DNA of 64,000 nt from Variovorax jilinensis. GTDB taxonomy: Bacteria > Pseudomonadota > Gammaproteobacteria > Burkholderiales > Burkholderiaceae_C. The notes beneath the pieces are model-generated. The model was given only the letters and a program-made list of their open reading frames with translations, had not been told where the DNA came from and made no database searches. Location: the NCBI RefSeq assembly GCF_030316885.1, contig NZ_JASZYQ010000002.1:318001-382000 (forward strand), written 5' to 3'. How positions within the stretch are numbered: position 1 is the first letter of the stretch; each line of letters begins with the position of its first letter. Of this stretch, positions 9,895-19,011 are shown in pieces. Both the position numbers and the translations under genes were made by a program.

Positions 9895-12204
9895 CTACGC
9901 CGCGCGCCGCAACAGGCGCAGCCCGTTCGCCACCACCAGCAGGCTGGCCCCCATGTCGGCGAACACCGCCATCCACATGGTGGCGGTGCCGAACACCGCG
10001 AGCACGAAGAAGACGCTCTTGATCGCGAGCGCGAGCCCGATGTTCTGCCACAGCACGCGATGCGTGCGGCGCGACAGCCGGATGGTCTCGGCGATGCGGC
10101 CGAGATCGTCGTTCATGATCACGACGTCGGCTGCTTCCATCGCCGTGTCGGTGCCGGCCGCGCCCATCGCGAAGCCGATGTCGGCCTGCGCGAGCGCCGG
10201 CGCATCGTTGATGCCGTCGCCTGCCATCGCGGTCGGGCCGTAGCGTTGCCGCAGGTCCCGGATCGCGACCAGCTTTTCCTCGGGCAGCAGGCCGCCGCGG
10301 GCATCGGCGATGCCGGCCTCGCGCGCCACCGCCTGCGCGGTGGCCTGGTTGTCTCCGCTCAGCATCACGGGCGTGACGCCGAGCTGGTGCAGCTTGGCGA
10401 TGGCCTCGACCGAACTCGGCTTGAGGGTGTCGGCCACTGCGAAGAGCGCCAGCACTCGCGCGTCGTCGGCCAGCAGCGTCACGGTACGGCCCTGCGCCTC
10501 ATGGTTCGCGAGCGCGGCCTCGAGCGCGGCGTCGGCCAGGCCGCGCTCCCTGATCAGGCGGTGATTTCCCAGCACCAGACCGCGGCCGTGGACACGGCCT
10601 TCGACGCCGCGCCCGAGCAGCGCCCGGAAGTCGTCGGCCTCGCTCGCCGCTTCGTCGATGGCCGCCGCGATCGCCTGCGACACCGGGTGGTCCGAACGCG
10701 CCGCGAGGCTCTTCGCGAGGCCGCGCACGCGGGCCTCTTCGGCACCGCCCCAGGCCTCGAAGGCCACCAGCCGCGGCTTGCCCTCGGTCAGGGTGCCGGT
10801 CTTGTCGAGCGCCACGGCCTTGATCAGCCGCGCGTCCTCGAGGTAGGTGCCGCCCTTGATCAGGATGCCGCGCCGCGCCGCCGCCGCCAGGCCGCTCACC
10901 ACCGTCACCGGCGTCGAGATCACGAGCGCACACGGGCAGGCGATCACCAGCAGCACCAGCGCCTTGTAGAGCGCCGCGAGCCACGGCCAGCCCAGCAGCA
11001 GCGGCGGCAGCACGGCCACCGCGACCGCCAGCGCGAACACGGCCGGCGTGTAGATGGCGGCGAAGCGGTCGACGAAGCGCTGGGTCGGTGCGCGCGTGCC
11101 TTGCGCCTCCTCGACCGCGTGGATGATGCGCGCGAGCGTGGTGTCGCTGGCCGCGGCCGTGACGCGGAAGTCGATCTCGCCGGCCTGATTGATGGTGCCT
11201 GCGAACACCGGGTCGCCGGGCCCCTTGTCGACCGGAATGCTCTCGCCCGTGACCGGCGACTGGTCGATCGTGCTGCTGCCGCGCGTGACCACGCCGTCGA
11301 GTGCCACGCGTTCGCCGGGCTTGACGCGCGCGATGGCGCCGAGCGCGATGCTGCCGGCCGCCACGCGCAGCCATCGGCCGTCGGCCTGCTGCACCTCGGC
11401 TTCGGCCGGCGCCAGCGCCACCAGGCCCTTGATGGCGTTGCGCGCGCGGTCGACCGCGCGCGCCTCGATCAGCTCGGCGATGGCATAGAGCGCCATCACC
11501 ATCGCGGCTTCGGGCCACTGGCCGATCAGGAAGGCACCCGTGACGGCCACCGACATCAGGGCGTTGATGTTGAGCCGGCCGTGGCGCAGCGCGGCCAGGC
11601 CCTTGGCATAGGTCTCGAGGCCGGCCAGCCCGATCGCGAGCGCCGCGATCGCCATGCCGGCGACCTTCCAGGCCATGGTGTCGGGCGCGAAATAGGAGGC
11701 GGCCTCGGCAACGATCGCGAAGCCCAGCGCGGCTGCCAGGCGCAGGTAGCCGCCAGCGGCGCCTTCGTGCGCATGGTCGTGCGGCGCGCCCGCTTCGTCG
11801 CCGGCGTCGGTGCCCGCGACGAGCGGCTCGGGCGCGAACCCTGCCTTGCGGATGGCCTCGAGCGCGAGCGGCAGCGCGATGTCGCTGGCGTCGATGCGGA
11901 GCGTGCGCTGGCCGAGCTGGAAATGCAGGCCGCGCACGCCTTCGATCGGCTCGACCGCGCGCCGGATCTCGGACTCCTCGGCGCTGCAGTCCATGGTGGC
12001 GATGCGGAAGGTCCCGGGCGCGATCGGGCCACGGGTGGATCGCGTCGACGGCAGCGGGGGTTCGGCCGCGCAGCAGGCGCCGCAGCCCGCGTCGGTCACG
12101 GGCAGGGCGTGCGAACGCGACTCGGCGTGGGCTTCGTGCGGATGGTGGAACGCGACGGCGGGGCCGTCGAGGGTCGAGGTGTCGTCAGGGATTCGGGATG
12201 CCAT
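9895..12204 (-). CDS. Heavy-metal P1B-type ATPase (Zn/Cd/Pb exporter)
   Basis: A 769-residue P-type ATPase. The N-terminus has a His/Cys-rich segment (HHPHEAH; CGACCAAE), then a heavy-metal-associated domain (about residues 66-130) whose motif is Cys73-Ser-Ala-Glu76, with Glu in place of the second Cys. The core has the CPC transport motif (423-425), DKTGT phosphorylation loop (Asp467), the SDHPVSQ nucleotide motif and GDGINDAP. The CPC plus C-terminal lack of Cu-specific features fits Zn2+/Cd2+/Pb2+ export from the cytoplasm. It is monocistronic or paired with the DUF1488 gene 33 bases upstream. No MerR-type regulator is adjacent. Confidence 0.93.
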   Translation of the reverse strand: MASRIPDDTSTLDGPAVAFHHPHEAHAESRSHALPVTDAGCGACCAAEPPLPSTRSTRGPIAPGTFRIATMDCSAEESEIRRAVEPIEGVRGLHFQLGQRTLRIDASDIALPLALEAIRKAGFAPEPLVAGTDAGDEAGAPHDHAHEGAAGGYLRLAAALGFAIVAEAASYFAPDTMAWKVAGMAIAALAIGLAGLETYAKGLAALRHGRLNINALMSVAVTGAFLIGQWPEAAMVMALYAIAELIEARAVDRARNAIKGLVALAPAEAEVQQADGRWLRVAAGSIALGAIARVKPGERVALDGVVTRGSSTIDQSPVTGESIPVDKGPGDPVFAGTINQAGEIDFRVTAAASDTTLARIIHAVEEAQGTRAPTQRFVDRFAAIYTPAVFALAVAVAVLPPLLLGWPWLAALYKALVLLVIACPCALVISTPVTVVSGLAAAARRGILIKGGTYLEDARLIKAVALDKTGTLTEGKPRLVAFEAWGGAEEARVRGLAKSLAARSDHPVSQAIAAAIDEAASEADDFRALLGRGVEGRVHGRGLVLGNHRLIRERGLADAALEAALANHEAQGRTVTLLADDARVLALFAVADTLKPSSVEAIAKLHQLGVTPVMLSGDNQATAQAVAREAGIADARGGLLPEEKLVAIRDLRQRYGPTAMAGDGINDAPALAQADIGFAMGAAGTDTAMEAADVVIMNDDLGRIAETIRLSRRTHRVLWQNIGLALAIKSVFFVLAVFGTATMWMAVFADMGASLLVVANGLRLLRRAA

Positions 12205-12237
12205 GCAGGCATTGGAAACCCTGAAGCGGCTCGAAGG

Positions 12238-12540
12238 TCAAGCCTTGCCCGGGCGGCGTTCGGCCTCGTTGCCGCTGCGCTGGAAGTCGTCGCTGTGCAG
12301 GCAGATCGCGACGCCCGGATTGGCCCTGAAGCGCGCGGTGGCCAGCGCATCGATCGAATCGGCGTTGCGCTCGTAGGCCTGGACCAGGTCGACGTCGACG
12401 CATTCCTCCGAGGCATGGAACCGTGCCTGGAGGGCCTCTTCGTCGATGCGGGCGATGATGCGGGCGCCGTCGAGCCCGTCGGGATAGATCGCGAACTGGA
12501 CGCTGCCCGCGGACGGAAGAAAGATCGCTTCTGATGCCAT
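12238..12540 (-). CDS. DUF1488 family protein
   Basis: Encodes 100 residues with the DUF1488 signature pattern (VQFAIYPDGLDGARIIARIDEEAL, positions about 14-37, then a run of acidic residues). It is small, probably cytoplasmic, without a signal peptide. It lies 33 bases upstream of the P-type ATPase on the same strand. Function unknown; a role with the metal ATPase is only suggested by position. The region upstream is divergent with the periplasmic protein gene at 12706. Confidence 0.72.
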   Translation of the reverse strand: MASEAIFLPSAGSVQFAIYPDGLDGARIIARIDEEALQARFHASEECVDVDLVQAYERNADSIDALATARFRANPGVAICLHSDDFQRSGNEAERRPGKA

Positions 12541-12705
12541 GATCGGCGCCGTTTGTAACTGGTTGTGGCAGTATCCCGCTTTGTGTGACAGAGAGATACA
12601 AGCCCTTTGGCATAGGCTCGCAGCAAGTTGCGGACCATTTCACGGCTGGCGGCCGAACTTGCGGCTCCGGCCGTACTCCGAAACCGGGCTCTATCCTTCA
12701 TCCCG

Positions 12706-13233
12706 ATGACACTGCCTGACTCGATGCACGCTCGCACGCTGTGCACGCTGTTCCTTCTGCTCGGTTCCTTTTTCGCCTCCGCGGCGTCGGCGCAGGAGCT
12801 GCCGGCCGGCGTGCGGCTCGGGATGTCGGCCGGTGAACTGCAGTCGGCGCTGCCGGGCCTGGAGCGGGTGGCGCGCCCGCAGCGGCTGGCGGGCGGCCTG
12901 GCAGGCAGCTGGCGCGCGGCGCCGACACGGATGGCGGGGCTGTCCTTCGAACCTGTCTTCTTCTTCGCGGGCGGCCAGTTGCGGCGCGTGGAGTGGTCGG
13001 CCTCTGCCGCCGCCGAGCCCGACCAGGGCGCAGCGGCGTTCGACAGCCTGGTGGCCTGGGGACGCGCCAGCTTCGGGCCCGAGCTGGGCTCCAACGATCC
13101 GGGCAGTGCCTATGCAGCCTGGGTCCAGGGCGACTGGGACGTCTATGTTCAGCGCAGCAGCGGCGATGGCCGCCATGCGGGCCTGCGCCTGGTCTACAAG
13201 GCGCGCCAGCTCAAGGACGCGAGCCAGCTTTAG
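12706..13233 (+). CDS. Hypothetical periplasmic protein
   Basis: Encodes 175 residues with a signal peptide (hydrophobic core about residues 11-25, cleavage near ASA-QELPAG). The mature part begins with GVRLGMSAGELQSALPGLERV, a pattern of lipoprotein-like small domains that sense outer-envelope state (reminiscent of BamE/SmpA repeats), but the similarity is weak. A mixed strand region containing FFFAGGQLRRVEW follows. ATG at 12706 or 12724 are both possible; the first is used. No partner genes are evident, and it converges with ureG. Confidence 0.65.
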   Translation: MTLPDSMHARTLCTLFLLLGSFFASAASAQELPAGVRLGMSAGELQSALPGLERVARPQRLAGGLAGSWRAAPTRMAGLSFEPVFFFAGGQLRRVEWSASAAAEPDQGAAAFDSLVAWGRASFGPELGSNDPGSAYAAWVQGDWDVYVQRSSGDGRHAGLRLVYKARQLKDASQL

Positions 13234-13264
13234 CTGCCGGTCATCAGGCCTGCGCCGTCCCTCA

Positions 13265-13915
13265 TCAGCCTTCGGCGAGCATGCCGCGCTGTTCGATGAA
13301 CGCCACCACCTCGGCCAGGCCGGTACGGGTCTTGAGGTTGGTCATCACGAACGGACGCTGCTTGCGCATGCGCAGCGTGTCGGCCTCCATCACGCCGAGA
13401 TCGGCGCCGACGTAGGGCGCGAGATCGGTCTTGTTGATCACGAACAGGTCGCTCTTGGTGATGCCGGGGCCACCCTTGCGCGGAATCTTCTCGCCGCCCG
13501 CGACGTCGATCACGTAGATCGTGAGGTCCGAGAGTTCGGGGCTGAAGGTGGCGGCCAGGTTGTCGCCGCCCGACTCCACGAACACCACGTCGGCATCGGG
13601 GAACTGGGCCAGCATGCGGTCGATGGCCTCGAGGTTGATCGAGGCGTCCTCGCGGATCGCGGTGTGCGGGCAGCCGCCGGTCTCCACGCCCATGATGCGT
13701 TCGCCCGGCAATGCACCGGCGACCGTGAGCAGGCGCTGGTCTTCCTTGGTGTAGATGTCGTTGGTGATCGCGATCAGGTCGTACTTGTCGCGCATCGCCT
13801 TGCACAGCATCTCGAGCAGCGTGGTCTTGCCGGAGCCGACCGGTCCGCCGATGCCCACGCGCAGCGGCGGCAGCTTCTTGGTGCGGTTGGGAATGTGGTG
13901 GAGCGCGTTGGACAT
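13265..13915 (-). CDS. ureG: Urease accessory GTPase UreG
   Basis: A 216-residue SIMIBI-class GTPase that drives nickel delivery to apo-urease. It shows the P-loop [11 protein letters not shown] (about residues 23-33), the CPH metal-site motif ([20 protein letters not shown], about 73-92), [15 protein letters not shown], and the [13 protein letters not shown] guanine-specificity region. The start at 13915 ([15 protein letters not shown]) matches family length; a long in-frame upstream extension is not natural. It is the last gene of ureE-ureF-ureG, 13 bases after ureF. The urease structural genes are not in this window. Confidence 0.97.
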   Translation of the reverse strand: MSNALHHIPNRTKKLPPLRVGIGGPVGSGKTTLLEMLCKAMRDKYDLIAITNDIYTKEDQRLLTVAGALPGERIMGVETGGCPHTAIREDASINLEAIDRMLAQFPDADVVFVESGGDNLAATFSPELSDLTIYVIDVAGGEKIPRKGGPGITKSDLFVINKTDLAPYVGADLGVMEADTLRMRKQRPFVMTNLKTRTGLAEVVAFIEQRGMLAEG

Positions 13916-13928
13916 GATGCGATGGGCC

Positions 13929-14609
13929 TTAGCTTCTGAAGAGGCGTGAGTACTGGTTTTCGTGGCGGGCGGAGAGTACCGCGAGCATCGGTGCGAAGGA
14001 CTGGCGCTCATCATCCGCCAGCGCGATCGCCCGTTCGACTGCCATGGGAATCTCGGCCGCGAGACGGCCCAGGATGCGCTGGCCTGCGCTCTGCCCCAGT
14101 GGCACGGCCTTGATCGCGGCACTGGCCATGTTCTCGGCCCAGCCGAAGGCGAAGGCCAGGCAGATGTCGACCACTGCCGCTTCCGTGCGCGCGGCGGCGA
14201 ACGCGAAGGCGATCGGGTAGCTTGCGGGCAGCCCCTCGAAGACGCGCGCGATGTCGTCATGGTGCAGCTTGAGCCATTCGACGAAGGAGCGGCCCATCTG
14301 CTCGGTCTGCAGCAGGAATTCGGCGGTTTCGCGGGTCTGGAAGACCCAGTCGTTCAGTGCCTGGATGCGCGCGGTGTCATTGGCACGCCAGGCCGGCACG
14401 GCCTGCGCCACCACCGCGAGGTCTGCACGCGCGAGCCCCAGGTGCAGCTGGTCCGACAACCAGTCGGCCGCGGCCTGCTCGTTGGCGACGCCGGCCCATT
14501 CGATGCCGGCTTCCAGGCCCTCGGAATACGAGAAGCCGCCCACGGGCAGCGCGGGCGAGGCCAGCCAGATCAGCTGCAGCAGGCTGGCGGCGGGCAGTGG
14601 CGAGGTCAT
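13929..14609 (-). CDS. ureF: Urease accessory protein UreF
   Basis: A 226-residue all-helical protein that works with UreD/UreH as a complex gating the GTPase UreG and CO2/nickel insertion into urease. It opens [26 protein letters not shown], the UreF signature, and has the C-terminal [20 protein letters not shown] segment. The ATG at 14609 overlaps the ureE stop by four bases, indicating translational coupling. It is followed by ureG 13 bases on. Confident by sequence. Confidence 0.96.
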   Translation of the reverse strand: MTSPLPAASLLQLIWLASPALPVGGFSYSEGLEAGIEWAGVANEQAAADWLSDQLHLGLARADLAVVAQAVPAWRANDTARIQALNDWVFQTRETAEFLLQTEQMGRSFVEWLKLHHDDIARVFEGLPASYPIAFAFAAARTEAAVVDICLAFAFGWAENMASAAIKAVPLGQSAGQRILGRLAAEIPMAVERAIALADDERQSFAPMLAVLSARHENQYSRLFRS

Positions 14610-15232
14610 CCGTGGGAGTGACCGTGGGAATCGCCGTGATCGTGACCATGGTCGTGGTCGTGGTCGTGCGAATGGCTTGCGCCGCCCGCGTAGGCATCGG
14701 GATGCAGCACCGGCCCGACCGGCGCCGCGCCGCCCCCCGCCTGCGCATGGCCGTGGCCGTGGCCGTGGCCGCCCTGGTGCGCGCCATAGGCGCCGCCCTC
14801 GGGTTCGAAGGCCTCGTCGGCCTCGCGCACGATCAGGTGCATCGAACGCAGCATCGCGGCCAGCACGTGGTCGGGTTCGATCTTGAGGTGCTCGGGCGTG
14901 AGCTCGATGGGGACGTGGCGATTGCCCAGGTGGTAGGCCGCGCGCATGAGGTCGAAGGGGGTGCCGTGCGCGCTGCAGTGGGTGACGACCAGCACCGGCT
15001 GCGGCGCGGCCACGACCTTGACCAGCGAGCCGTCCTCGGCGACCAGCACGTCGCCGCCGCGCACCGAGGTGCCGCGCGGCAGGAAGACGCCGATCTGGCG
15101 GCCCAGTGAATCGGTGGCGTCGAAGCGGCTCTTCTGGCGCACGTCCCAATCGAGTTCGACGGTGGCAGCTCGCTTGAGTAGGACGGCTGCGAGGCCGCCT
15201 CCCTGGGGCATGAGTTTGTTGGCGGTGAGCAT
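14606..15232 (-). CDS. ureE: Urease accessory nickel chaperone UreE
   Basis: A 208-residue nickel metallochaperone. The N-terminal domain (about residues 1-80) has [19 protein letters not shown] and the central domain (about 80-150) has [10 protein letters not shown] with the Ni-binding His. The tail (about 155-208) is very rich in His with Gly and Asp (HGHGHGHAQ, then [26 protein letters not shown] runs), giving many extra nickel sites, as in the Klebsiella type. The ATG at 15232 is chosen because the standard UreE N-terminus begins there, although the frame extends upstream without a supported start. First gene of the ureEFG run, divergent from the sensor kinase. Confidence 0.95.
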   Translation of the reverse strand: MLTANKLMPQGGGLAAVLLKRAATVELDWDVRQKSRFDATDSLGRQIGVFLPRGTSVRGGDVLVAEDGSLVKVVAAPQPVLVVTHCSAHGTPFDLMRAAYHLGNRHVPIELTPEHLKIEPDHVLAAMLRSMHLIVREADEAFEPEGGAYGAHQGGHGHGHGHAQAGGGAAPVGPVLHPDAYAGGASHSHDHDHDHGHDHGDSHGHSHG

Positions 15233-15402
15233 CGGGTAGGGCGGTGCGTAGGCAGCGAGCGCGAAATGCGAACGAAATGAACGACGCCCGTTATAACTGG
15301 AGGCGGACGGGGGATACGGCCTCCGCGCTCCGATTGACAAATCGAGCGAGCGCTTTCGCGGCGAAGTCGGCTTCATCGGCTGTGCATTGAAGCAGACGTG
15401 CC
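15233..15402. promoter_or_regulatory. Shared divergent region between ureE and the sensor kinase
   Basis: A 170-base intergenic region separates ureE (minus) from the transporter-kinase gene (plus). It must hold promoters for both. No clear terminator is present. It is the natural candidate site for the response regulator encoded at 19008, though no palindrome stands out by eye. Confidence 0.5.
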
Positions 15403-18400
15403 GTGGCACGAAAAATGCACCGATATGGTGTGAACCTCCCCGCCGTTCCCTCCGCGCCGAGCGACGAAGCGCCGCAGCGCATCGTCAAGGTCCGGCGCGA
15501 CTACAACAGCTGGGTCGCGAGCGAAACCCTCGAGGACTACGCGCTGCGCTACACGCCGCAGCGCTTTCGCCGCATGCCGGGCTGGCGCGTTGCCAGCACC
15601 GCGTTCGGCGGCGCGGCCTCGTTCCTGATCCTCGAGGCGGTCGGCGCCACGCTGCTGGTGCAGTACGGCTTCGTCAACGCCTTCTGGGCCATCCTCTGCA
15701 CCGGCCTGATCATCTTCCTCGCAGGCCTGCCGATCAGCGTCTATGCAGCGCGCTACGGCGTCGACATGGATCTGCTCACGCGCGGTGCCGGCTTCGGCTA
15801 CATCGGCTCCACGCTGACCTCGCTGATCTACGCGAGCTTCACCTTCATCTTCTTTGCGCTCGAGGCTGCGGTGATGGCCTATGCACTCGAGCTCGCGCTC
15901 GGCATTCCGCCGGTGTGGGGCTACCTGGTCTGCGCGCTGGTGGTGATCCCGCTGGTGACCCACGGCGTCTCGGCCATCAGCCGGCTGCAGATCTGGACCC
16001 AGCCGATCTGGCTCCTGATGATGGTGGTGCCCTTCGGCTACGTACTGGCGCGCGATCCTGGTGCGTTCTCGGGCGTCTCGCACTACATCGGTGTCAAATC
16101 CGCATCCGAAGGCTTCGATCTGCACCTGTTCGGTGCCGCCCTGACGGTCGGCATCGCACTCATTACGCAGATGGGCGAGCAGGCCGACTACCTGCGCTTC
16201 ATGCCCGCCCGAAGCGAGGCCAATCGCCGCGGCTGGTGGGCCGCCGTCCTCGTGGGCGGGCCGGGCTGGGTCGTGATGGGCGTGCTCAAGATGCTGGGCG
16301 GCGCCCTGCTGGCATACCTCGCGATCAGCCACATGGTGCCGCCGGAGCGTGCGGTCGATCCGAACCAGATGTATCTCGCGGCCTACGAGTACGTGTTCCC
16401 GAACTTCGGCTGGGCGGTGGCGGCGACCGCGATCTTCGTCGTCATCTCGCAGATCAAGATCAACGTCACCAACGCCTACGCGGGATCGCTGGCCTGGAGC
16501 AACTTCTTTTCGCGTGTCACGCACAGCCATCCGGGACGCGTGGTGTGGGTGGTGTTCAACGCGCTGATCGCCTTCATGCTGATGGAGATGAACGTGTTCG
16601 AGGCGCTCGGCGACGTGCTGGGCCTGTACGCCAACATCGCGATCGCCTGGATGATGGCGGTGGTGGCGGATCTGGTCGTCAACAAGCCGCTGGGCCTGTC
16701 GCCGCCGGGCATCGAGTTCAAGCGGGCCCATCTCTGGGACATCAATCCGGTCGGCGTCGGCGCCATGGCGCTGGCCTCGGTGCTGTCGATCACGGCGCAC
16801 CTGGGCGTCTTCGGTCCGCTGGCCCAGGCCTTCTCGGCGCTGATCGCGCTCGGGACCGCCTTCGTCACGGCGCCGCTGATCGCCTGGGCCACCCGGGGCC
16901 GCTACTACATCGCGCGGGTCTCGAACGAGGACAGTGCCGCCCCCTTCGAGCCCGCGCCCCGGCGATCCGTCGTGCGCTGGGCCAGGGTCGAATCGGGCGC
17001 CGGCAGCTACCAGCGCCTTTCGACCCAGCGCTGCGTGATCTGCGAGCGCGAATACGAAGGCCCGGACATGGCCCACTGCCCGGCCTACCAGGGCGCGATC
17101 TGCTCGCTGTGCTGCACGCTCGATGCGCGCTGCGGCGACCTCTGCAAGCCGCAGGCGAGCCTGTCGGCGCAATGGTCGGGCACATTGCGCTGGCTGCTGC
17201 CGCGCCGCGTCTGGCCCTACCTGGACACCGGGCTCGGCCATTTCCTGCTGCTGATGCTGATCGTCGTGCCACTGCTGGCGGCCGTGTTCGGCGTGCTCTA
17301 CCAGCAGGAGATGCGTGCGCTTGCCGAGACCGTCGTCATGAACGCGCGCGACGGCGTGCTGCTCGGCATGCAGCCGTCGTCGCTGCGTTCGGGCTTCGTC
17401 AAGGCCTACATGGCGCTGCTGCTGATCGCGGGCATCGTGGCCTGGTGGCTGGTGCTTGCGCATCAGAGCCGCAAGGTGGCGCAGGAGGAATCGAACCGCC
17501 AGACGCACCTGCTCATGCGCGAGATCGAGCTGCACCGCAAGACCGACCATGCGCTGCAGGCCGCCAAGCAGACCGCAGAGCAGGCCCGCAGCATCGCCGA
17601 GGACGCCAAGCGCGCGGCCGAGCAGGCCAACCAGGCCAAGAGCCGCTACATCAGCGCCATCAGCCACGAGCTGCGCACCCCGCTCAACAGCATCCTGGGC
17701 TATGCGCAGCTGATGGGCGAGGACGCTGCCGTGCCGCCGCATCGCCGGCAGGCCGTGGCCGTGATCAAGCGCGGCGGCGAGCACCTGCTGTCGCTGATCG
17801 AAGGCACGCTCGACATCGCCCACATCGAGGCAGGCAAGCTCACGCTCAATGCCCGGCCGATGCTGTTCGCGGATCTCATGAGCGAGCTGGCCGACATGTT
17901 CGAGCTGGAGGCGGCCGAGAAGGGCCTGGCGTTCCGCTTCGAGCCCAGCGGCAACCTGCCCGAGACGGTGCGTGCGGACGAGAAGCGGGTGCGGCAGATC
18001 CTGTTCAACCTGCTCGGCAACGCGATCAAGTTCACGGCCAGCGGCCAGGTCACGCTGAGGCTGCGCTACGCACGCGAATTCGCGGCGATCGAGATCGAGG
18101 ACACCGGACCCGGCATGTCGGCCGAGGAACTGGGCCGCATCTTCGAGCCCTTCGCGCGCGGAACCACCGCGGGCCCGGCGGCGCCCGGGGCCGGACTCGG
18201 CCTCACGATCGCGAAGATGCTGATCGACCTCATGGGCGGCGAGATGAGCGTCAAGAGCACGCCCGGCGTCGGCTCGGTGTTCAGCGTGCGGCTGTTCCTG
18301 CCGCGGGTGCACGAGCCGGCCGGCGCGGCGGGCCGGCGGGCGTCCGCGCCGGCGGCGCGCGCGCGCCGCGGCTACGAGGGCAGGCGCCGGCGCCTGCTGG

Positions 18401-19011
18401 TGGTCGACAACGAGGAAGCCGATCGCGAGCTGCTGGCCCAGGTGCTGGCGCCGCTGGGGTTCGAGCTGCGCAGCGCGGCCAGCGGTCATGATGCGCTGGA
18501 CCTGATCGCCGCGGGCTGGCTGCCCGACGCCATGTTCGTCGACCTCGCGATGCCGGGCATCGACGGCTGGGAGACGATCCGGCGCGCGCGCGCGCTCGGC
18601 ATGGGCCGCACCGCGGTCGCGATCGTCTCGGCCAACGCCTTCGACAAGCGCCTGGACAACGACGTCGGCATCACGCCGGACGACTTCTTCGTCAAGCCGG
18701 TGCGCCACAGCGAACTGCTGGACTGGCTCGAGCGCCGGCTCGGCATCGCCTGGACCGAGCGCGCGGCGCCCGCCAGCGCGCCGCCCGCGCCGCAGAGGGT
18801 GCTGCCCTCCGCGGACCGCCTGCGGCAGCTGGAGGAAGCGGTCGCACTGGGTTACTTTCGCGGGATCATGAATCAGCTCGACGACATCGATGCGGCCCAG
18901 CCCGAGTGTGCGGCCTGGACCGAGGCACAGCGCGCGCTCGCGCGGCAATTCCAGTTCGAGGCCATGAGCCGCGCACTGACGGCAGCGCTGCTGCGCGAAG
19001 GTGCGCCATGA
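15403..19011 (+). CDS. NCS1-type transporter / histidine kinase / receiver fusion
   Basis: A 1202-residue membrane sensor. Residues about 40-510 resemble a purine/cytosine (NCS1) permease with about 12 helices (for example DMDLLTRGAGFGYIGSTLTSL and GEQADYLRFMPARSEANRR). Residues 544-581 contain eight cysteines (CX2C, then C559, C567, CC570-571, C577, C581). Two further helices (about 612-632, 666-685) and a coiled coil precede the HisKA domain (HELRTPLNS, His755), an HATPase domain, and a receiver domain (phospho-Asp1047). A C-terminal helical region follows. It should sense, and perhaps import, a nucleobase-like ligand. The GTG at 15403 and ATG at 15415 are both possible starts. Its stop overlaps the response-regulator start by four bases. 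Confidence 0.9.
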   Translation: MARKMHRYGVNLPAVPSAPSDEAPQRIVKVRRDYNSWVASETLEDYALRYTPQRFRRMPGWRVASTAFGGAASFLILEAVGATLLVQYGFVNAFWAILCTGLIIFLAGLPISVYAARYGVDMDLLTRGAGFGYIGSTLTSLIYASFTFIFFALEAAVMAYALELALGIPPVWGYLVCALVVIPLVTHGVSAISRLQIWTQPIWLLMMVVPFGYVLARDPGAFSGVSHYIGVKSASEGFDLHLFGAALTVGIALITQMGEQADYLRFMPARSEANRRGWWAAVLVGGPGWVVMGVLKMLGGALLAYLAISHMVPPERAVDPNQMYLAAYEYVFPNFGWAVAATAIFVVISQIKINVTNAYAGSLAWSNFFSRVTHSHPGRVVWVVFNALIAFMLMEMNVFEALGDVLGLYANIAIAWMMAVVADLVVNKPLGLSPPGIEFKRAHLWDINPVGVGAMALASVLSITAHLGVFGPLAQAFSALIALGTAFVTAPLIAWATRGRYYIARVSNEDSAAPFEPAPRRSVVRWARVESGAGSYQRLSTQRCVICEREYEGPDMAHCPAYQGAICSLCCTLDARCGDLCKPQASLSAQWSGTLRWLLPRRVWPYLDTGLGHFLLLMLIVVPLLAAVFGVLYQQEMRALAETVVMNARDGVLLGMQPSSLRSGFVKAYMALLLIAGIVAWWLVLAHQSRKVAQEESNRQTHLLMREIELHRKTDHALQAAKQTAEQARSIAEDAKRAAEQANQAKSRYISAISHELRTPLNSILGYAQLMGEDAAVPPHRRQAVAVIKRGGEHLLSLIEGTLDIAHIEAGKLTLNARPMLFADLMSELADMFELEAAEKGLAFRFEPSGNLPETVRADEKRVRQILFNLLGNAIKFTASGQVTLRLRYAREFAAIEIEDTGPGMSAEELGRIFEPFARGTTAGPAAPGAGLGLTIAKMLIDLMGGEMSVKSTPGVGSVFSVRLFLPRVHEPAGAAGRRASAPAARARRGYEGRRRRLLVVDNEEADRELLAQVLAPLGFELRSAASGHDALDLIAAGWLPDAMFVDLAMPGIDGWETIRRARALGMGRTAVAIVSANAFDKRLDNDVGITPDDFFVKPVRHSELLDWLERRLGIAWTERAAPASAPPAPQRVLPSADRLRQLEEAVALGYFRGIMNQLDDIDAAQPECAAWTEAQRALARQFQFEAMSRALTAALLREGAP

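Noticed and set aside
9886-12534. An 882-residue antisense reading frame opposite the P-type ATPase
   Set aside because: Low complexity, no motif, and it crosses two well-supported minus-strand genes.
14640-14800. Repeated GTG/CAT-type microsatellite-like tract
   Set aside because: It encodes the His-rich nickel-binding tail of UreE, so it is coding sequence and not an independent repeat element.
15373-18948. A 1191-residue antisense reading frame opposite the transporter-kinase gene
   Set aside because: It is a by-product of high GC codon use on the coding strand, has low-complexity Arg/Ala/His-rich sequence and no recognisable domain.
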